A DNA stretch of 64,000 nucleotides, taken from assembly GCF_000196855.1 (NCBI RefSeq), contig NC_014319.1:1364001-1428000 (forward strand), given 5' to 3'. Below, in pieces: positions 1 to 14,248 of this stretch. Position numbers and translations under genes: made by a program. Origin of the DNA: Leuconostoc gasicomitatum LMG 18811. Lineage in GTDB: Bacteria; Bacillota; Bacilli; Lactobacillales; Lactobacillaceae. Position 1 is the stretch's first letter. Every line of letters begins with the position of its first letter. The notes under the pieces are model-generated. The model was not told the origin of the DNA. It saw nothing but the letters and a program-made list of their open reading frames with translations, and searched no databases.

Positions 1-157
1 TTTTAATAAGTCCCAATTCATTAATATCCCGTGATATTGTTGCTTGCGTGACAGTTTCACCTAATGTTTCAAAATGTGCCACGATATCTTCTTGGCGACC
101 TACTTGTTGTTGCTGAATTAATGCTAGCAATGCTTTTTGACGCGTTTTTTTAATCAT
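1..157 (-). CDS. argR: Arginine repressor ArgR, N-terminal part (cut by left edge)
   Basis: Reading the minus strand from the ATG at 157 gives about 52 residues beginning MIKKTRQKALLALIQ, followed by a winged-helix segment containing TQATISRDINELGLIK. This is the classic ArgR/AhrC N-terminal DNA-binding domain (SR recognition-helix motif). The C-terminal arginine-binding and oligomerisation domain lies beyond the window. In Firmicutes ArgR controls arginine biosynthesis and catabolism. The start overlaps the tlyA stop by 8 nt, so it is the distal gene of the xseA-xseB-ispA-tlyA-argR unit, the same order as in Bacillus apart from the missing dxs. Only the DNA-binding half can be checked here. 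Confidence 0.88.
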   Translation of the reverse strand, partial: MIKKTRQKALLALIQQQQVGRQEDIVAHFETLGETVTQATISRDINELGLIK

Positions 158-992
158 TGGCTTGGCTTTCTGTATGATTTAGTTGTGCATACGTCTGCGC
201 TAAGAGTTGTTCAATATTGATGTTGTCAGCCATACTAGGTGAATCGTCACGTATTAAAACGGCAAGAAACTCGATATTCCCCTGCCCACCTTTAATGGGA
301 GAATAGGTCAAAGCTTTAATTGAAAAACCGTCTTGAATCATCAATTGCGTAACTTTTTGGAGTACCTGTTTATGAACTGATGGGTCTTTAATAATACCAT
401 TTTTACCAACATTTTCACGTCCTGCTTCAAATTGTGGTTTAATTAACGCGACAACATGCCCGCCCATACTAATAATGCTTGCTAGTGGTGGTAATATCAG
501 TCCTAATGAAATAAAAGACACATCAATTGTTGCAAAATTGGGCTGTCCAAACTTAAAATCATTTAATTTTGAATAACGAAAATTTGTGTTTTCCATTACT
601 TTAACGCGATCATCTGATCTCAGTTTCCACACAAGTTGATTCGTTCCCACATCTAATGCGTAAACCAATTTGGCACCATTTTGCAAAGCAACATCAGTAA
701 AACCGCCTGTAGAAGAACCAATATCTAAAACAATCTTATCTTGCACTGTAATGTCAAAGTCGTTTAAAGCTTTTTCCAACTTCAATCCGCCTCGTGACAC
801 ATACTTCAGTTTTTCACCTTTAAAATGTAATTCTGTTGTAACTGGTATTTTTTGACCTGCTTTATCCAGTCTCTCTTCATTTTCACCCAGAATTTCTCCT
901 GCCATAACAGCTCTTTTTGCCTGTTCTCGTGAATCAAATAAACCTTGCTGAACCAGCAAAATATCAACACGTTCTTTTTCTATGGCACTCAT
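150..992 (-). CDS. tlyA: TlyA-family rRNA cytidine-2'-O-methyltransferase
   Basis: A 280-residue protein with an N-terminal S4 RNA-binding domain (about residues 6-66) followed by an FtsJ/RrmJ-like Rossmann methyltransferase. The SAM-binding motif VLDIGSSTGGFTD lies at about residues 88-100. Conserved blocks containing K, D, K and E (for example DVSFISL and ALIKPQFE) match the 2'-O-methyltransferase tetrad. The family methylates rRNA riboses and was historically called hemolysin A, although haemolysis is not its physiological role. The start overlaps the ispA stop by 4 nt (ATGA), so translation is probably coupled. Family assignment is secure; the exact rRNA target is not visible in the sequence. 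Confidence 0.92.
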   Translation of the reverse strand: MSAIEKERVDILLVQQGLFDSREQAKRAVMAGEILGENEERLDKAGQKIPVTTELHFKGEKLKYVSRGGLKLEKALNDFDITVQDKIVLDIGSSTGGFTDVALQNGAKLVYALDVGTNQLVWKLRSDDRVKVMENTNFRYSKLNDFKFGQPNFATIDVSFISLGLILPPLASIISMGGHVVALIKPQFEAGRENVGKNGIIKDPSVHKQVLQKVTQLMIQDGFSIKALTYSPIKGGQGNIEFLAVLIRDDSPSMADNINIEQLLAQTYAQLNHTESQAND

Positions 993-1918
993 ATATCATC
1001 TCCAATGACGTTCAAAAAATCATCCAATAGTGTTCGGTCAAATGTTAAATCCCGTGTTGCAAGATCAGTCAATAGTTGTCGTGCATGTGTAAGGTATTTG
1101 TCACGTTTCTCGCTAGCTGCTGTAATACCAATCAAATGTGGTAATGAGGTGATTTTTTCTACATCGTCTTGGTCTAAATCGTCTAAATCATCTTGAATTT
1201 GAAAGGCCATGCCAAAATCGGTACCAAATGTTAGTAGTGCCGAATTCGTCGTAGATATCGCTATTTCACTATTATCTGCCACAGAATTAGAATTCACATG
1301 GGATAATCGTGAGCCGGCTATCGCGGAAAATCCTAGTAATGCTGCTGTTTTAGGCGCGTAAACATCATTTAATAACCAATTGACATCAATTTTTGCTTCT
1401 TGGCGATGATTTTTCATATCCTCAACTTGGCCAATAACCATGCCAAAAGCACCTGCATGATAAGACAGCATCTGCGACAATAATAATAATTCTTTTGCGG
1501 CAATGTTTTCATTTTCTGTGTCAGTACTATTAGCACTGCTAACTACATGAAAAGCGCCTGTGAGTAAAGCATCTCCTACTAAAATTGCTTCTGCCTCGCC
1601 ATATCGTGCATGTACACTAGGCTTTCCTCGACGAAACAGGTCATTATCCATTGCTGGCAAATCATCATGCACTAATGAATAAGCATGCACCCATTCCACT
1701 GCTGTTGCCACTTTCAAAATACTTGGCGTTATTTTTTGGCCAAAACTTGCTACTACCGCTAATGTTAACATTGGGCGTAGGCGTTTACCACCGTTCAAAA
1801 CAGCATATGACATCATTTCGGAAAAATCGCTATCGCGTGATGCTACTCCTAAATCCTGTTTCAATTGTTGTTCAATTTTTGGTAACCATTCCGACTGAAA
1901 AGCTGTTAATTTAGTCAT
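989..1918 (-). CDS. ispA: Polyprenyl synthetase (farnesyl/geranyl diphosphate synthase type)
   Basis: A 309-residue all-helical isoprenyl diphosphate synthase. The first aspartate-rich motif DDLPAMD is at residues 85-91 and the second, QIQDDLDD, is about 150 residues later; LNGGKRLRP is the substrate-binding lysine/arginine block. It condenses isopentenyl diphosphate with allylic diphosphates to make C15 units for undecaprenyl phosphate and menaquinone side chains. It overlaps xseB by 8 nt. The dxs gene that follows ispA in Bacillus is absent, consistent with lactic acid bacteria that use the mevalonate route (inference). Confidence 0.92.
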   Translation of the reverse strand: MTKLTAFQSEWLPKIEQQLKQDLGVASRDSDFSEMMSYAVLNGGKRLRPMLTLAVVASFGQKITPSILKVATAVEWVHAYSLVHDDLPAMDNDLFRRGKPSVHARYGEAEAILVGDALLTGAFHVVSSANSTDTENENIAAKELLLLSQMLSYHAGAFGMVIGQVEDMKNHRQEAKIDVNWLLNDVYAPKTAALLGFSAIAGSRLSHVNSNSVADNSEIAISTTNSALLTFGTDFGMAFQIQDDLDDLDQDDVEKITSLPHLIGITAASEKRDKYLTHARQLLTDLATRDLTFDRTLLDDFLNVIGDDI

Positions 1919-2135
1919 TTGTTTGTTCCAAATCAGTCAATTCATTGTTATCATCCATTACTTTAGCTAATGTCTGTTCTGCATTTTTTAAAGTGCCTTG
2001 TAGCTCTTTCACTAAGCCAACACCGTTTTGAAAGTCAGCCAAGGCACCCTCTAATGGCCTATCACCTTTTTCAAGTTGACTGACAATATCCTCTAATTGT
2101 TGTAATTTTTCTTCAAATGTCTTCGTTTCACTCAT
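1911..2135 (-). CDS. xseB: Exodeoxyribonuclease VII small subunit
   Basis: 74 residues with the family signature: an N-terminal [20 protein letters not shown] helix, then [12 protein letters not shown]. This is the short coiled-coil subunit that binds several-to-one to XseA and supports processive single-strand DNA degradation. The C-terminus is acidic. It overlaps xseA by 8 nt and ispA by 8 nt, which fits coupled translation in a compact operon. Length is typical of the family. Confidence 0.93.
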   Translation of the reverse strand: MSETKTFEEKLQQLEDIVSQLEKGDRPLEGALADFQNGVGLVKELQGTLKNAEQTLAKVMDDNNELTDLEQTND

Positions 2136-3414
2136 TTTTTAAATCACTCGTTTCTATAATTTTGGCTTTTGCCATACCATCAGAAAAACGTAAATCGATC
2201 GTATCATTTCTCTGAACGTCATTAATCGTGCGTACCACCTGTGAATCTTTTTCAATGAGAACATAGCCACGTTTTAATATTTTCAGTGGGCTAACTAAAT
2301 CTAACTTTGCTGCCATGAGTTGTACATGTTCCTGGGGTTGTCGCAACAATATTTGCCTCACTTGTAGTTGTCTTTGTAAAAGAAGCATTAACTGGTGTTT
2401 AGTTGTTTTAAGACGTTGTTGTAAAACTTGTGTTAACGTATGGCATAATTGGTCAACACGTTGATTATAACCTGTATACAACCGGTCTGGTTGCTGAAAA
2501 ATAATATGCTGCGTGATGCGTTCAACACGTTGACGACGAACATCCACTAGTTGCTTCATACGTAAATTCAATCGTATCTGTAACTCATTTAAACGACTAA
2601 TCACTTGTTCAAGAGTAACGGGCGTCGATAATTCTGCAGCAGCTGTCGGTGTAGCAGCACGTTGATCAGCAACAAAATCGACCAGCGTATTATCTGTTTC
2701 ATGCCCAACAGAACTGATGATTGGTATTCGTGCTGCAGCAATCACACGTGCTAATTTTTCATCATTAAAGGCCCATAAGTCTTCGATTGAACCACCACCT
2801 CGGCCTACAATCAGCGTGTCATAATCCCCTAACTCATCAATACGTAAAATTTGTTGAATAATTGTCGCCGCTGCCTTTTCACCCTGCACCACTGCGGGGA
2901 AAAGAACAATCTGAGCGCTTGGATATCTTCTTTGTACAGTACGTGTAATATCCTCAATGACAGCACCAGTTGGTGACGTGACAACAGCAATCTTTTTAGG
3001 AAATGTTGGTAGCTTCTTTTTGGGTAAATTAAATAATCCCTCTTGAGATAATTTATTCTTCAACTGTTCATAAGCCAAAAACAATTCACCAATGCCATCT
3101 GGTGTCATTTGTTCCAATATTATTGAATAAGTTCCACTTGGTTCGTATATTTGAACACGACCGATGGCATTAATTTTCATGCCTTCTTCTGGCTCGAATT
3201 TCAAACGGTTAGCGTAAGAAAACATCGCGGCAGAAATAACAGCCCCACCATTTGGATCTTTCATTGAAAAATACAAGTGTCGGCCACGACGTCGACCCAT
3301 ATTAGAAATTTCACCTGTAAGATAAACTTTTTCTAAGTAAGGATCAGCATCAAATTTACGTTTTAAATAGCTAGTTAACGCGCTAATTGTCAAATATTTT
3401 CTTGTTTCAGACAT
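2128..3414 (-). CDS. xseA: Exodeoxyribonuclease VII large subunit
   Basis: 428 residues. An N-terminal OB-fold (about 5-100, with [11 protein letters not shown] and [11 protein letters not shown]) is followed by the catalytic domain ([54 protein letters not shown]) and a C-terminal coiled-coil and beta region. With XseB it degrades single-stranded DNA. It is the first gene of the xseA-xseB-ispA-tlyA-argR unit. The start is the only one that preserves the OB-fold. It has no Shine-Dalgarno, and the promoter -10 lies only 6 nt from the ATG, so the mRNA may be leaderless. Confidence 0.93.
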   Translation of the reverse strand: MSETRKYLTISALTSYLKRKFDADPYLEKVYLTGEISNMGRRRGRHLYFSMKDPNGGAVISAAMFSYANRLKFEPEEGMKINAIGRVQIYEPSGTYSIILEQMTPDGIGELFLAYEQLKNKLSQEGLFNLPKKKLPTFPKKIAVVTSPTGAVIEDITRTVQRRYPSAQIVLFPAVVQGEKAAATIIQQILRIDELGDYDTLIVGRGGGSIEDLWAFNDEKLARVIAAARIPIISSVGHETDNTLVDFVADQRAATPTAAAELSTPVTLEQVISRLNELQIRLNLRMKQLVDVRRQRVERITQHIIFQQPDRLYTGYNQRVDQLCHTLTQVLQQRLKTTKHQLMLLLQRQLQVRQILLRQPQEHVQLMAAKLDLVSPLKILKRGYVLIEKDSQVVRTINDVQRNDTIDLRFSDGMAKAKIIETSDLKNE

Positions 3415-3420
3415 AGTTAA

Positions 3421-3448
3421 ATTATACCATTTTTATGCATATATACAA
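3421..3448 (-). promoter_or_regulatory. xseA promoter predicting a leaderless transcript
   Basis: Minus strand: TTGTAT at 3448-3443, a 16-nt spacer ending in TGG (extended -10), then TATAAT at 3426-3421. Only 6 nt (TTAACT) separate the -10 hexamer from the xseA ATG at 3414. A start site 6-7 nt past the hexamer would put the 5' end at or within 1-2 nt of the A of ATG. No AGGAGG-like sequence lies upstream. Confidence 0.65.
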
Positions 3449-3471
3449 AAAAGCATAGCGTAGTACTATGC

Positions 3472-3473
<2 letters not shown>
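3445..3473 (-). terminator. Terminator of pcrA-ligA-camS
   Basis: The minus strand reads AAGCATAG, a 7-nt loop, CTATGCTT, then TTTTTG. It overlaps the camS stop codon and is followed by a U-run. It ends the pcrA-ligA-camS unit just before the xseA promoter. Confidence 0.85.
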
Positions 3474-8946
<5,473 letters not shown>

Positions 8947-8979
8947 GTGTGCTCCTAAAGTGTAAATTAACTTCTACAT

Positions 8980-9012
8980 ATTATACCAGATTTTATAGCG
9001 AACATCAGTTCG
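8980..9012 (-). promoter_or_regulatory. pcrA promoter with LexA (DinR)-type box
   Basis: The palindrome CGAACATCAGTTCG at 8999-9012 fits the Gram-positive SOS box CGAAC-N4-GTTCG exactly. It lies within a longer perfect inverted repeat (TTATAGCGAA / TTCGCTATAA). An extended -10, TGG-TATAAT, lies at 8985-8980 on the minus strand, so the box covers the -35 region where LexA binding would block transcription. Confidence 0.72.
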
Positions 9013-9023
9013 CTATAAAAAAT

Positions 9024-9046
9024 AAAAAAACGAGATAACTCTCGTT
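9024..9046 (-). terminator. Terminator of the glucosaminidase gene
   Basis: The minus strand reads AACGAG, a 6-nt loop, CTCGTT, then a T-run. It touches the glucosaminidase stop codon. The AT-rich tail runs into the pcrA promoter region. Confidence 0.75.
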
Positions 9047-9678
9047 TACTTTTGTGGTATGTCAAAACGCGATAATTGCCATTCTTGAATAATTGCAATT
9101 AATTTTTTTGCATACATTGGATCAGTTGCATAACCATCTTGGGTTAATGCCTGAGCTGCTGATTTATAATCACGTGCTTTTAAGACATGTTGATATTGTG
9201 CAGTATTCCAACTTGTTCCATGATACAGTAGTTTTGCATGTGATTTCATGCTCGCTTGCCATGTATCATAGGCTGCAAAACGACCTTGGATTGTTACCCA
9301 CTGGCCATTTTCAAATTCTTGTGTTGGTAAAACGACACTTTTTTGATTCGCATCAGCCTTAATACCATATAAATTATTATATTGTGTTGCCAAGGTTGAC
9401 GTATGCCAATCCGACTCCAAAATAGCTTGCGCAATACTAATCGACGCAATAACACCATACTTTTCTTGCATTTGTCTAGCATACGGCGCCAACTGATTAA
9501 TCCAATCAATTTTTTGTTGACGTACTGCATCTTGACTTTGGGGTTGTTGCTTATCATAAATAAGCGTTTGCGACCAAAAAGTGGCCCCAATTGCTATAAT
9601 TAAAATACTACTCACCCATAACCATAAATTTAATTTTAATAATCTTTTTTTTGTACGTCTTTTTCTTTTTTTTGCCAT
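9046..9678 (-). CDS. GH73-type N-acetylglucosaminidase, membrane-anchored
   Basis: 210 residues. A strongly basic N-terminus (KKRKRRTKKRLLK) precedes one transmembrane helix (about 17-36), placing the enzyme outside the membrane. Residues 55-205 form a glucosaminidase (FlgJ/LytG-like) domain: GVIASISIAQAILESDW with the probable catalytic Glu88, NNLYGIKAD and the YATDPMYAKKL end motif. It would cleave peptidoglycan glycan strands and probably acts in wall turnover. No LysM or SH3 repeats are present. It abuts cydC (1-nt contact) and so may be co-transcribed with cydDC, although its role is unrelated. Confidence 0.85.
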   Translation of the reverse strand: MAKKRKRRTKKRLLKLNLWLWVSSILIIAIGATFWSQTLIYDKQQPQSQDAVRQQKIDWINQLAPYARQMQEKYGVIASISIAQAILESDWHTSTLATQYNNLYGIKADANQKSVVLPTQEFENGQWVTIQGRFAAYDTWQASMKSHAKLLYHGTSWNTAQYQHVLKARDYKSAAQALTQDGYATDPMYAKKLIAIIQEWQLSRFDIPQK

Positions 9679-11405
9679 TAATTAATGCCATCCATTGCTA
9701 ATAATTGCTGAAAATGAGCTGATGTTTTACGCAAATTTTTAGGTGTGTCAGCCAGTACAAACCGGCCATTTTCCAAAAAATATGCCTTATCGACATAATC
9801 AATACCTGTCAAATGATGTGTTACCCAAATAATCGTTCGGTCTTGTAATACTTTAAAAATTTGTGTTAACACCTCATATTCGGTTTTTGGATCCAAACTA
9901 ACAGTTGGTTCGTCTAAAATAACAATGGGTGCATCTTGTAACAATATACGAGCTAAAGCAAAACGTTGTTGTTCGCCGCCTGAAAATCTAGCCCCTGCCT
10001 CTTGCATTTGTGTCTCATATCCATTTGGCAAACTGTCAATTAGCGGCTGCAAACCGGTTTGTTTAATCGCCAGTTTCACCTGATCATCTGTGGCTTTTAT
10101 ATTACCCATGCGCACATTATTTAAAATTGATGTGTTAAATAAATAGGATTGTTGATCTAATACAGCCACGAGTGTTGATAATTGTTGTTGTAATTGACTA
10201 ACTGGCTGGTTCCCAATAGTAATGCTACCCGACAGTGGCGCAATATCTGCAGCTATCAATTTTAAGAGTGTTGTTTTTCCAGAACCAGATCGCCCTAATA
10301 AGGCTATTTTTTCACCTGGATGAACAACTAAATCAACTTCATCAATTATTTTTTTGTTGTCATATTTAAAAGTGACATGATTCAAAATCACTGTTGTATC
10401 GTTCAATTTTCCCGTCTCTATTTGACTTGCTTCTGGGCGTGGCAAAGTATTCAAACGTTCAATACTATCTTCATAAAAAGATGCCTCACTAACACCTTGA
10501 TTGACTCCAATAAAATCATCAACAAGGGGAAATATTGCCAATGTAAAGGCAGCAATGAAATTAACCGCCATATGGTTACTTTTAAATTGCCAACCAACGC
10601 ATATTAAAGTAGTGATCACCAAAATTAAAACTAACATTTGAAGCACAAAATCGCGCCACCAACCAAATGCCATACCAGCATTTTTTGTTCTCGCCAAATT
10701 AGCCATTATATAGCCTTGTTGCGCCACGAGATCTTTTTGTCGACCTGATAACACCCAATCCTGTAAACCCAACACAGCATCAGTTGCATCAGTATATAAT
10801 TGTGACTGTAATTGCTTTTGTTTGTGCACTCGTGCGCGATTCATCAAAAAACTCATCGTAGGTACAATAATCATAATGATAGTCAGCATGACTAACCACC
10901 ATAGCATAAATAGCCAATTAACAGTCCCAACAGCCACGCTAACAAACAAATATACTAATAAACCGGTGCCTAATGGAAATAGTGTTCTTAAATACAAATT
11001 CTGCAACTGATCTAAATCATCTGCCAGCAAGCTTAAAACTTTTCCTGTTTGAAATCGTCCACGAATGCTGCTGGCTGTACTAGCAACACTTTCGTAGAGA
11101 CGTTGACGAGACTTTGAAACAAAACGTAATACCCAGTTATGTGACACTAGCCGCTGTGCATAACGAAAAATCGGACGTGCAATACCAAAAGCACGCGTTA
11201 GCACAATCGGCACATAAATCAACAAGATATTATCAGGGCGTTGTGCTGCTCGTGATATCAAGTAGCCGGAAACAAACATTAGCGCACTAGCAGCTACTAT
11301 GGTTAATAAATTTAGCAATATCGACCAAAAAAAGCCCGATTTTTGTGTCTTCAAAAAAGGTACAATCCATTGATCGCGTGCTAATAAATGCTTTATCTTG
11401 TTCAC
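9678..11405 (-). CDS. cydC: Heterodimeric ABC exporter subunit CydC
   Basis: 575 residues. An N-terminal six-helix ABC exporter domain (about 20-310) is followed by a nucleotide-binding domain with Walker A LLGRSGSGKTT, signature FSGGEQQR and Walker B PIVILDEPTV. CydDC exports thiols (cysteine/glutathione in E. coli) or, as proposed more recently, heme-related compounds, and is needed to mature cytochrome bd. It shares one nucleotide with the cydD stop/start junction. The cydAB genes lie directly upstream. Assignment as CydC rather than CydD rests on gene order and is less certain than the family. Confidence 0.87.
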   Translation of the reverse strand: MNKIKHLLARDQWIVPFLKTQKSGFFWSILLNLLTIVAASALMFVSGYLISRAAQRPDNILLIYVPIVLTRAFGIARPIFRYAQRLVSHNWVLRFVSKSRQRLYESVASTASSIRGRFQTGKVLSLLADDLDQLQNLYLRTLFPLGTGLLVYLFVSVAVGTVNWLFMLWWLVMLTIIMIIVPTMSFLMNRARVHKQKQLQSQLYTDATDAVLGLQDWVLSGRQKDLVAQQGYIMANLARTKNAGMAFGWWRDFVLQMLVLILVITTLICVGWQFKSNHMAVNFIAAFTLAIFPLVDDFIGVNQGVSEASFYEDSIERLNTLPRPEASQIETGKLNDTTVILNHVTFKYDNKKIIDEVDLVVHPGEKIALLGRSGSGKTTLLKLIAADIAPLSGSITIGNQPVSQLQQQLSTLVAVLDQQSYLFNTSILNNVRMGNIKATDDQVKLAIKQTGLQPLIDSLPNGYETQMQEAGARFSGGEQQRFALARILLQDAPIVILDEPTVSLDPKTEYEVLTQIFKVLQDRTIIWVTHHLTGIDYVDKAYFLENGRFVLADTPKNLRKTSAHFQQLLAMDGIN

Positions 11406-13123
11406 TATACACTTCCTAAGTCATGACGTAATTGATTTAATTGGCTGCGACCATCTGCTAGCAGTTGTTTTGGTTCGCCTTGTTCTACTATTTTGCCATG
11501 TCGCATTACTAAAACATAATCCATTTGATCTAACCAATGCAGGCGGTGCGTTGCAAAAAAAACCAAATGTGAAGACAAAATCGGTGCCATGGTCTGTTTT
11601 AAATCATATTCAGTTTCAATATCCAGATGCGCAGTTGGTTCGTCAAAAAATAAAATTTTTCGCTGATCATCTAGTAGCATTCTTGCTAAGGCTATTCTTT
11701 GTGCTTGTCCACCAGAAACCTGTCGACCACTCTCGCCAACAATACTATCCAAACCTTCTGGTAATTCGTTAACAAATTCGGTTAACCCAGCTTTTTGCGT
11801 AGCAATTCTTATTTTTTCATCCGTTACATTTTTCGCGTAAAACGTTATATTTTCTCTGAGTGTGTCATGGAAAATATAAGGATGCTGTGGCATGTAAAAG
11901 AATTGCTTCTGCCAATCTACTTGGGCCAAATGCGGAATTGTTTGATTCGCAACATTAATTTGCCCATCAGTTGGTAATAAAAAGCCACTTATAATATTAA
12001 GTAAAGTTGACTTGCCTGAGCCACTTTCGCCCACGACGGCAATTTTTTGATAACCTGTAACTTGTATATTAATATCTTTCAAAACGGCTTGTTCACTATA
12101 GGAAAAATCAACGTGTGATAAAGTTAATTGTGTCTGATTATGCCACGTCGTTAACGCCAATTTATCTTGATCTTCAATTGTCGGTCTATCAATCATTGAC
12201 AATACATCAGTTAAAGCATTTTTACCATTTAATGTCGCATGATAATCGTCAGAAAAATTACGCAATGGTAAAAAGTACTCTGGTGCTAGAATTAATATCG
12301 TTAAAGCAGGTAAAAGTGTCATCTCACCATTCAACAAATCAAATCCTAAAAAAACAGCAACAACGGCAATGGACAGTGTCGTAAAAAAATCTAAAGCAAA
12401 AGTTGACGTCATTGCAATTCGTAACGTTCGCATAGTTGTTTTTCGATAATCTTCAGAGATTTGATAAATTTCATCACTATACTGATCTGCCAATCCAAGT
12501 TGTTTTAAAGTTGGTAAACCACGTAATGCATCAACAAAACGATTATTTAAATTTTTAAAGTTAACAAACTCTGCATCTGCTTTGCTCTGTGCTGCCAAAC
12601 CTAAAATGACAAAGAAGATAATTACCACTGGAAAAATTAACAGTAAAAACAGTCCTTGTTCCCATTTAGTATACAAAATATACATTAAAATCAACCAAGG
12701 AATGATGCTTAAATCAAATACTTTAATCAATAAAAGTTGAAAATAGTTTTTAACGTTATCTAAACCAACACCAAGAGTTGTCACCGCATTCCCAGTTCCT
12801 TGATCAGCAATTATAGTTGATCCTATCTCTGTATATTTTTCTAACAGCTTAATGCGATAAGTCTCAACCGCCTTGTCAGCATAAACTGCCATATATTTAT
12901 TTTTTATAACAACTAAAAGTTGTCGTACAAGAAAAGCTAGCGCAAATAAAGCAATGCTAAGGCTCGTTTCAGATGATAATTTGTTCTGCCAGAAATCAAC
13001 AATTGCTCTTGCTATGAATATACCTTGTGCCAAGATTGCCAAGCCTTGAATCCCAGTCATAAACACGAGTACCAATAACGTACTTATGATGCCTTCAAGT
13101 TTAAAAAGTCTTTTGTCTATCAT
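11405..13123 (-). CDS. cydD: Heterodimeric ABC exporter subunit CydD
   Basis: 572 residues. Six transmembrane helices are followed by an ABC domain with VVGESGSGKSTLL (Walker A), VSGGQAQRIALARML (signature) and ILFFDEPTAHLD (Walker B). Together with the next gene it forms the CydDC half-transporter pair required for cytochrome bd assembly. The start (MIDKRLFKLEG) is preceded by an AT-rich region with no strong ribosome binding site. A terminator-like hairpin separates it from cydB, so cydDC may have its own promoter or depend on read-through. Confidence 0.87.
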   Translation of the reverse strand: MIDKRLFKLEGIISTLLVLVFMTGIQGLAILAQGIFIARAIVDFWQNKLSSETSLSIALFALAFLVRQLLVVIKNKYMAVYADKAVETYRIKLLEKYTEIGSTIIADQGTGNAVTTLGVGLDNVKNYFQLLLIKVFDLSIIPWLILMYILYTKWEQGLFLLLIFPVVIIFFVILGLAAQSKADAEFVNFKNLNNRFVDALRGLPTLKQLGLADQYSDEIYQISEDYRKTTMRTLRIAMTSTFALDFFTTLSIAVVAVFLGFDLLNGEMTLLPALTILILAPEYFLPLRNFSDDYHATLNGKNALTDVLSMIDRPTIEDQDKLALTTWHNQTQLTLSHVDFSYSEQAVLKDINIQVTGYQKIAVVGESGSGKSTLLNIISGFLLPTDGQINVANQTIPHLAQVDWQKQFFYMPQHPYIFHDTLRENITFYAKNVTDEKIRIATQKAGLTEFVNELPEGLDSIVGESGRQVSGGQAQRIALARMLLDDQRKILFFDEPTAHLDIETEYDLKQTMAPILSSHLVFFATHRLHWLDQMDYVLVMRHGKIVEQGEPKQLLADGRSQLNQLRHDLGSV

Positions 13124-13189
13124 TTTACTTTATTCCTACACCTATTGATGCTAATTTTTAAAAAACTTTTGATATACTGAATATATTTT

Positions 13190-13224
13190 AAAATAAAAAA
13201 CGCCTACATGCAATTGTAAACGTT
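13190..13224 (-). terminator. Terminator between cydAB and cydDC
   Basis: The minus strand forms a 10-bp stem with G-U pairs (AACGTTTACA / TGTAGGCGTT) and a 6-nt loop, followed by TTTTTATTTTA. It lies 10 nt past the cydB stop and implies partial or full termination after cydAB. Confidence 0.75.
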
Positions 13225-13234
13225 TTTGCTAATT

Positions 13235-14248
13235 TTATTCTACCACTTTGTGTGACACAATGCGTTTACGGAAAACCCAGAAACTCCAAATTTGATAACC
13301 GAGCGTGATGGGTAACGCTATTAACACAACAATGGTCATGACCTTTAATGTATAAGCAGAAGATGAAGTCATCGCAATATTTAATGTGTGTACTGGATTA
13401 TTGGCCACCATAACACGTGGAAATAGTCCAGTAAATAGTAACACAACCACTTCAATCAATGTTAGACCAGACAAGATAAATGGTACAATTTCTTGCTGTC
13501 TTTTCACAGCTAATACCCAACCTATGACAGTTGTCAAAACAAGTGTTAACAAAAGAATAAGCATTAATATTGTTTTAGTCTGTATAAAATCTGTGTAGAA
13601 AAATAACAATACGGCAAACAACGCCTCACCAGCTAGTAAAATTGGGTACAAATATTTCAACTGTGTCATTGCCCGATTACGTAACGGACCATCTATACGC
13701 AATCGTGTGTAATTCAAACCATGCACATAACTCATTAACGATACTGCCACACCACCAACTAATGTAAAGGGTGTTACATAATCAAAAAATCCTGCCGATA
13801 AATTACCCTGAGCATCTATTGGTGTCCCAGACACCATAGCGGTGAAAATCATACCCAAAAAGAACGGTACTAAAAATGAGGTTAGTGCAATTAAACGTTC
13901 CCAAAGTTGCGTCCCTTGAATTGTTGGCATTTGCTCACGAAATTCAAATGACACGCCACGATAAATTAATGATAATAAAACAATCAATAGCATTAAGTAA
14001 AATCCCGAGAATAAAGAGGCATACCAAAATGGAAAGGCTGCAAACATGGCACCTCCAGCAGTAACTAACCACACTTCGTTTGCATCCCAGTTTGGACCAA
14101 TAGCTTGATACAAAGCGTCACGATCTTTTTGATCACGCGCATTAAGAACAAATTGCATGCCAATACCGAAATCAAAACCTTCTAAAAAGAAGAAGCCTGC
14201 CCATAAAATACCAATCAAAACAAACCAAACAATTTCCAAAGTACTCAT
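13235..14248 (-). CDS. cydB: Cytochrome bd ubiquinol/menaquinol oxidase subunit II
   Basis: 337 residues with about eight to nine transmembrane helices. The N-terminus LEIVWFVLIGILWAGFFFLEGFDFGIGM is diagnostic for CydB, as is GPNWDANEVWLVTAGGAMFAAFPFWYASLFSG. It pairs with CydA to form the terminal oxidase that reduces O2 to water. It overlaps the cydA stop by one nucleotide. In heme-auxotrophic lactic acid bacteria the complex works only when heme (and sometimes menaquinone) is supplied; whether that holds here cannot be read from this window. Confidence 0.95.
   Translation of the reverse strand: MSTLEIVWFVLIGILWAGFFFLEGFDFGIGMQFVLNARDQKDRDALYQAIGPNWDANEVWLVTAGGAMFAAFPFWYASLFSGFYLMLLIVLLSLIYRGVSFEFREQMPTIQGTQLWERLIALTSFLVPFFLGMIFTAMVSGTPIDAQGNLSAGFFDYVTPFTLVGGVAVSLMSYVHGLNYTRLRIDGPLRNRAMTQLKYLYPILLAGEALFAVLLFFYTDFIQTKTILMLILLLTLVLTTVIGWVLAVKRQQEIVPFILSGLTLIEVVVLLFTGLFPRVMVANNPVHTLNIAMTSSSAYTLKVMTIVVLIALPITLGYQIWSFWVFRKRIVSHKVVE

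Noticed and set aside
9294-9603. Overlapping frames within the glucosaminidase gene
   Set aside because: Out-of-frame readings of a clear GH73 domain, with no start signals.
13199-13224. cre-like TGTAAACGTTTTTG near cydB
   Set aside because: It is part of a terminator stem with a U-run and deviates from cre at the conserved 3' CA.
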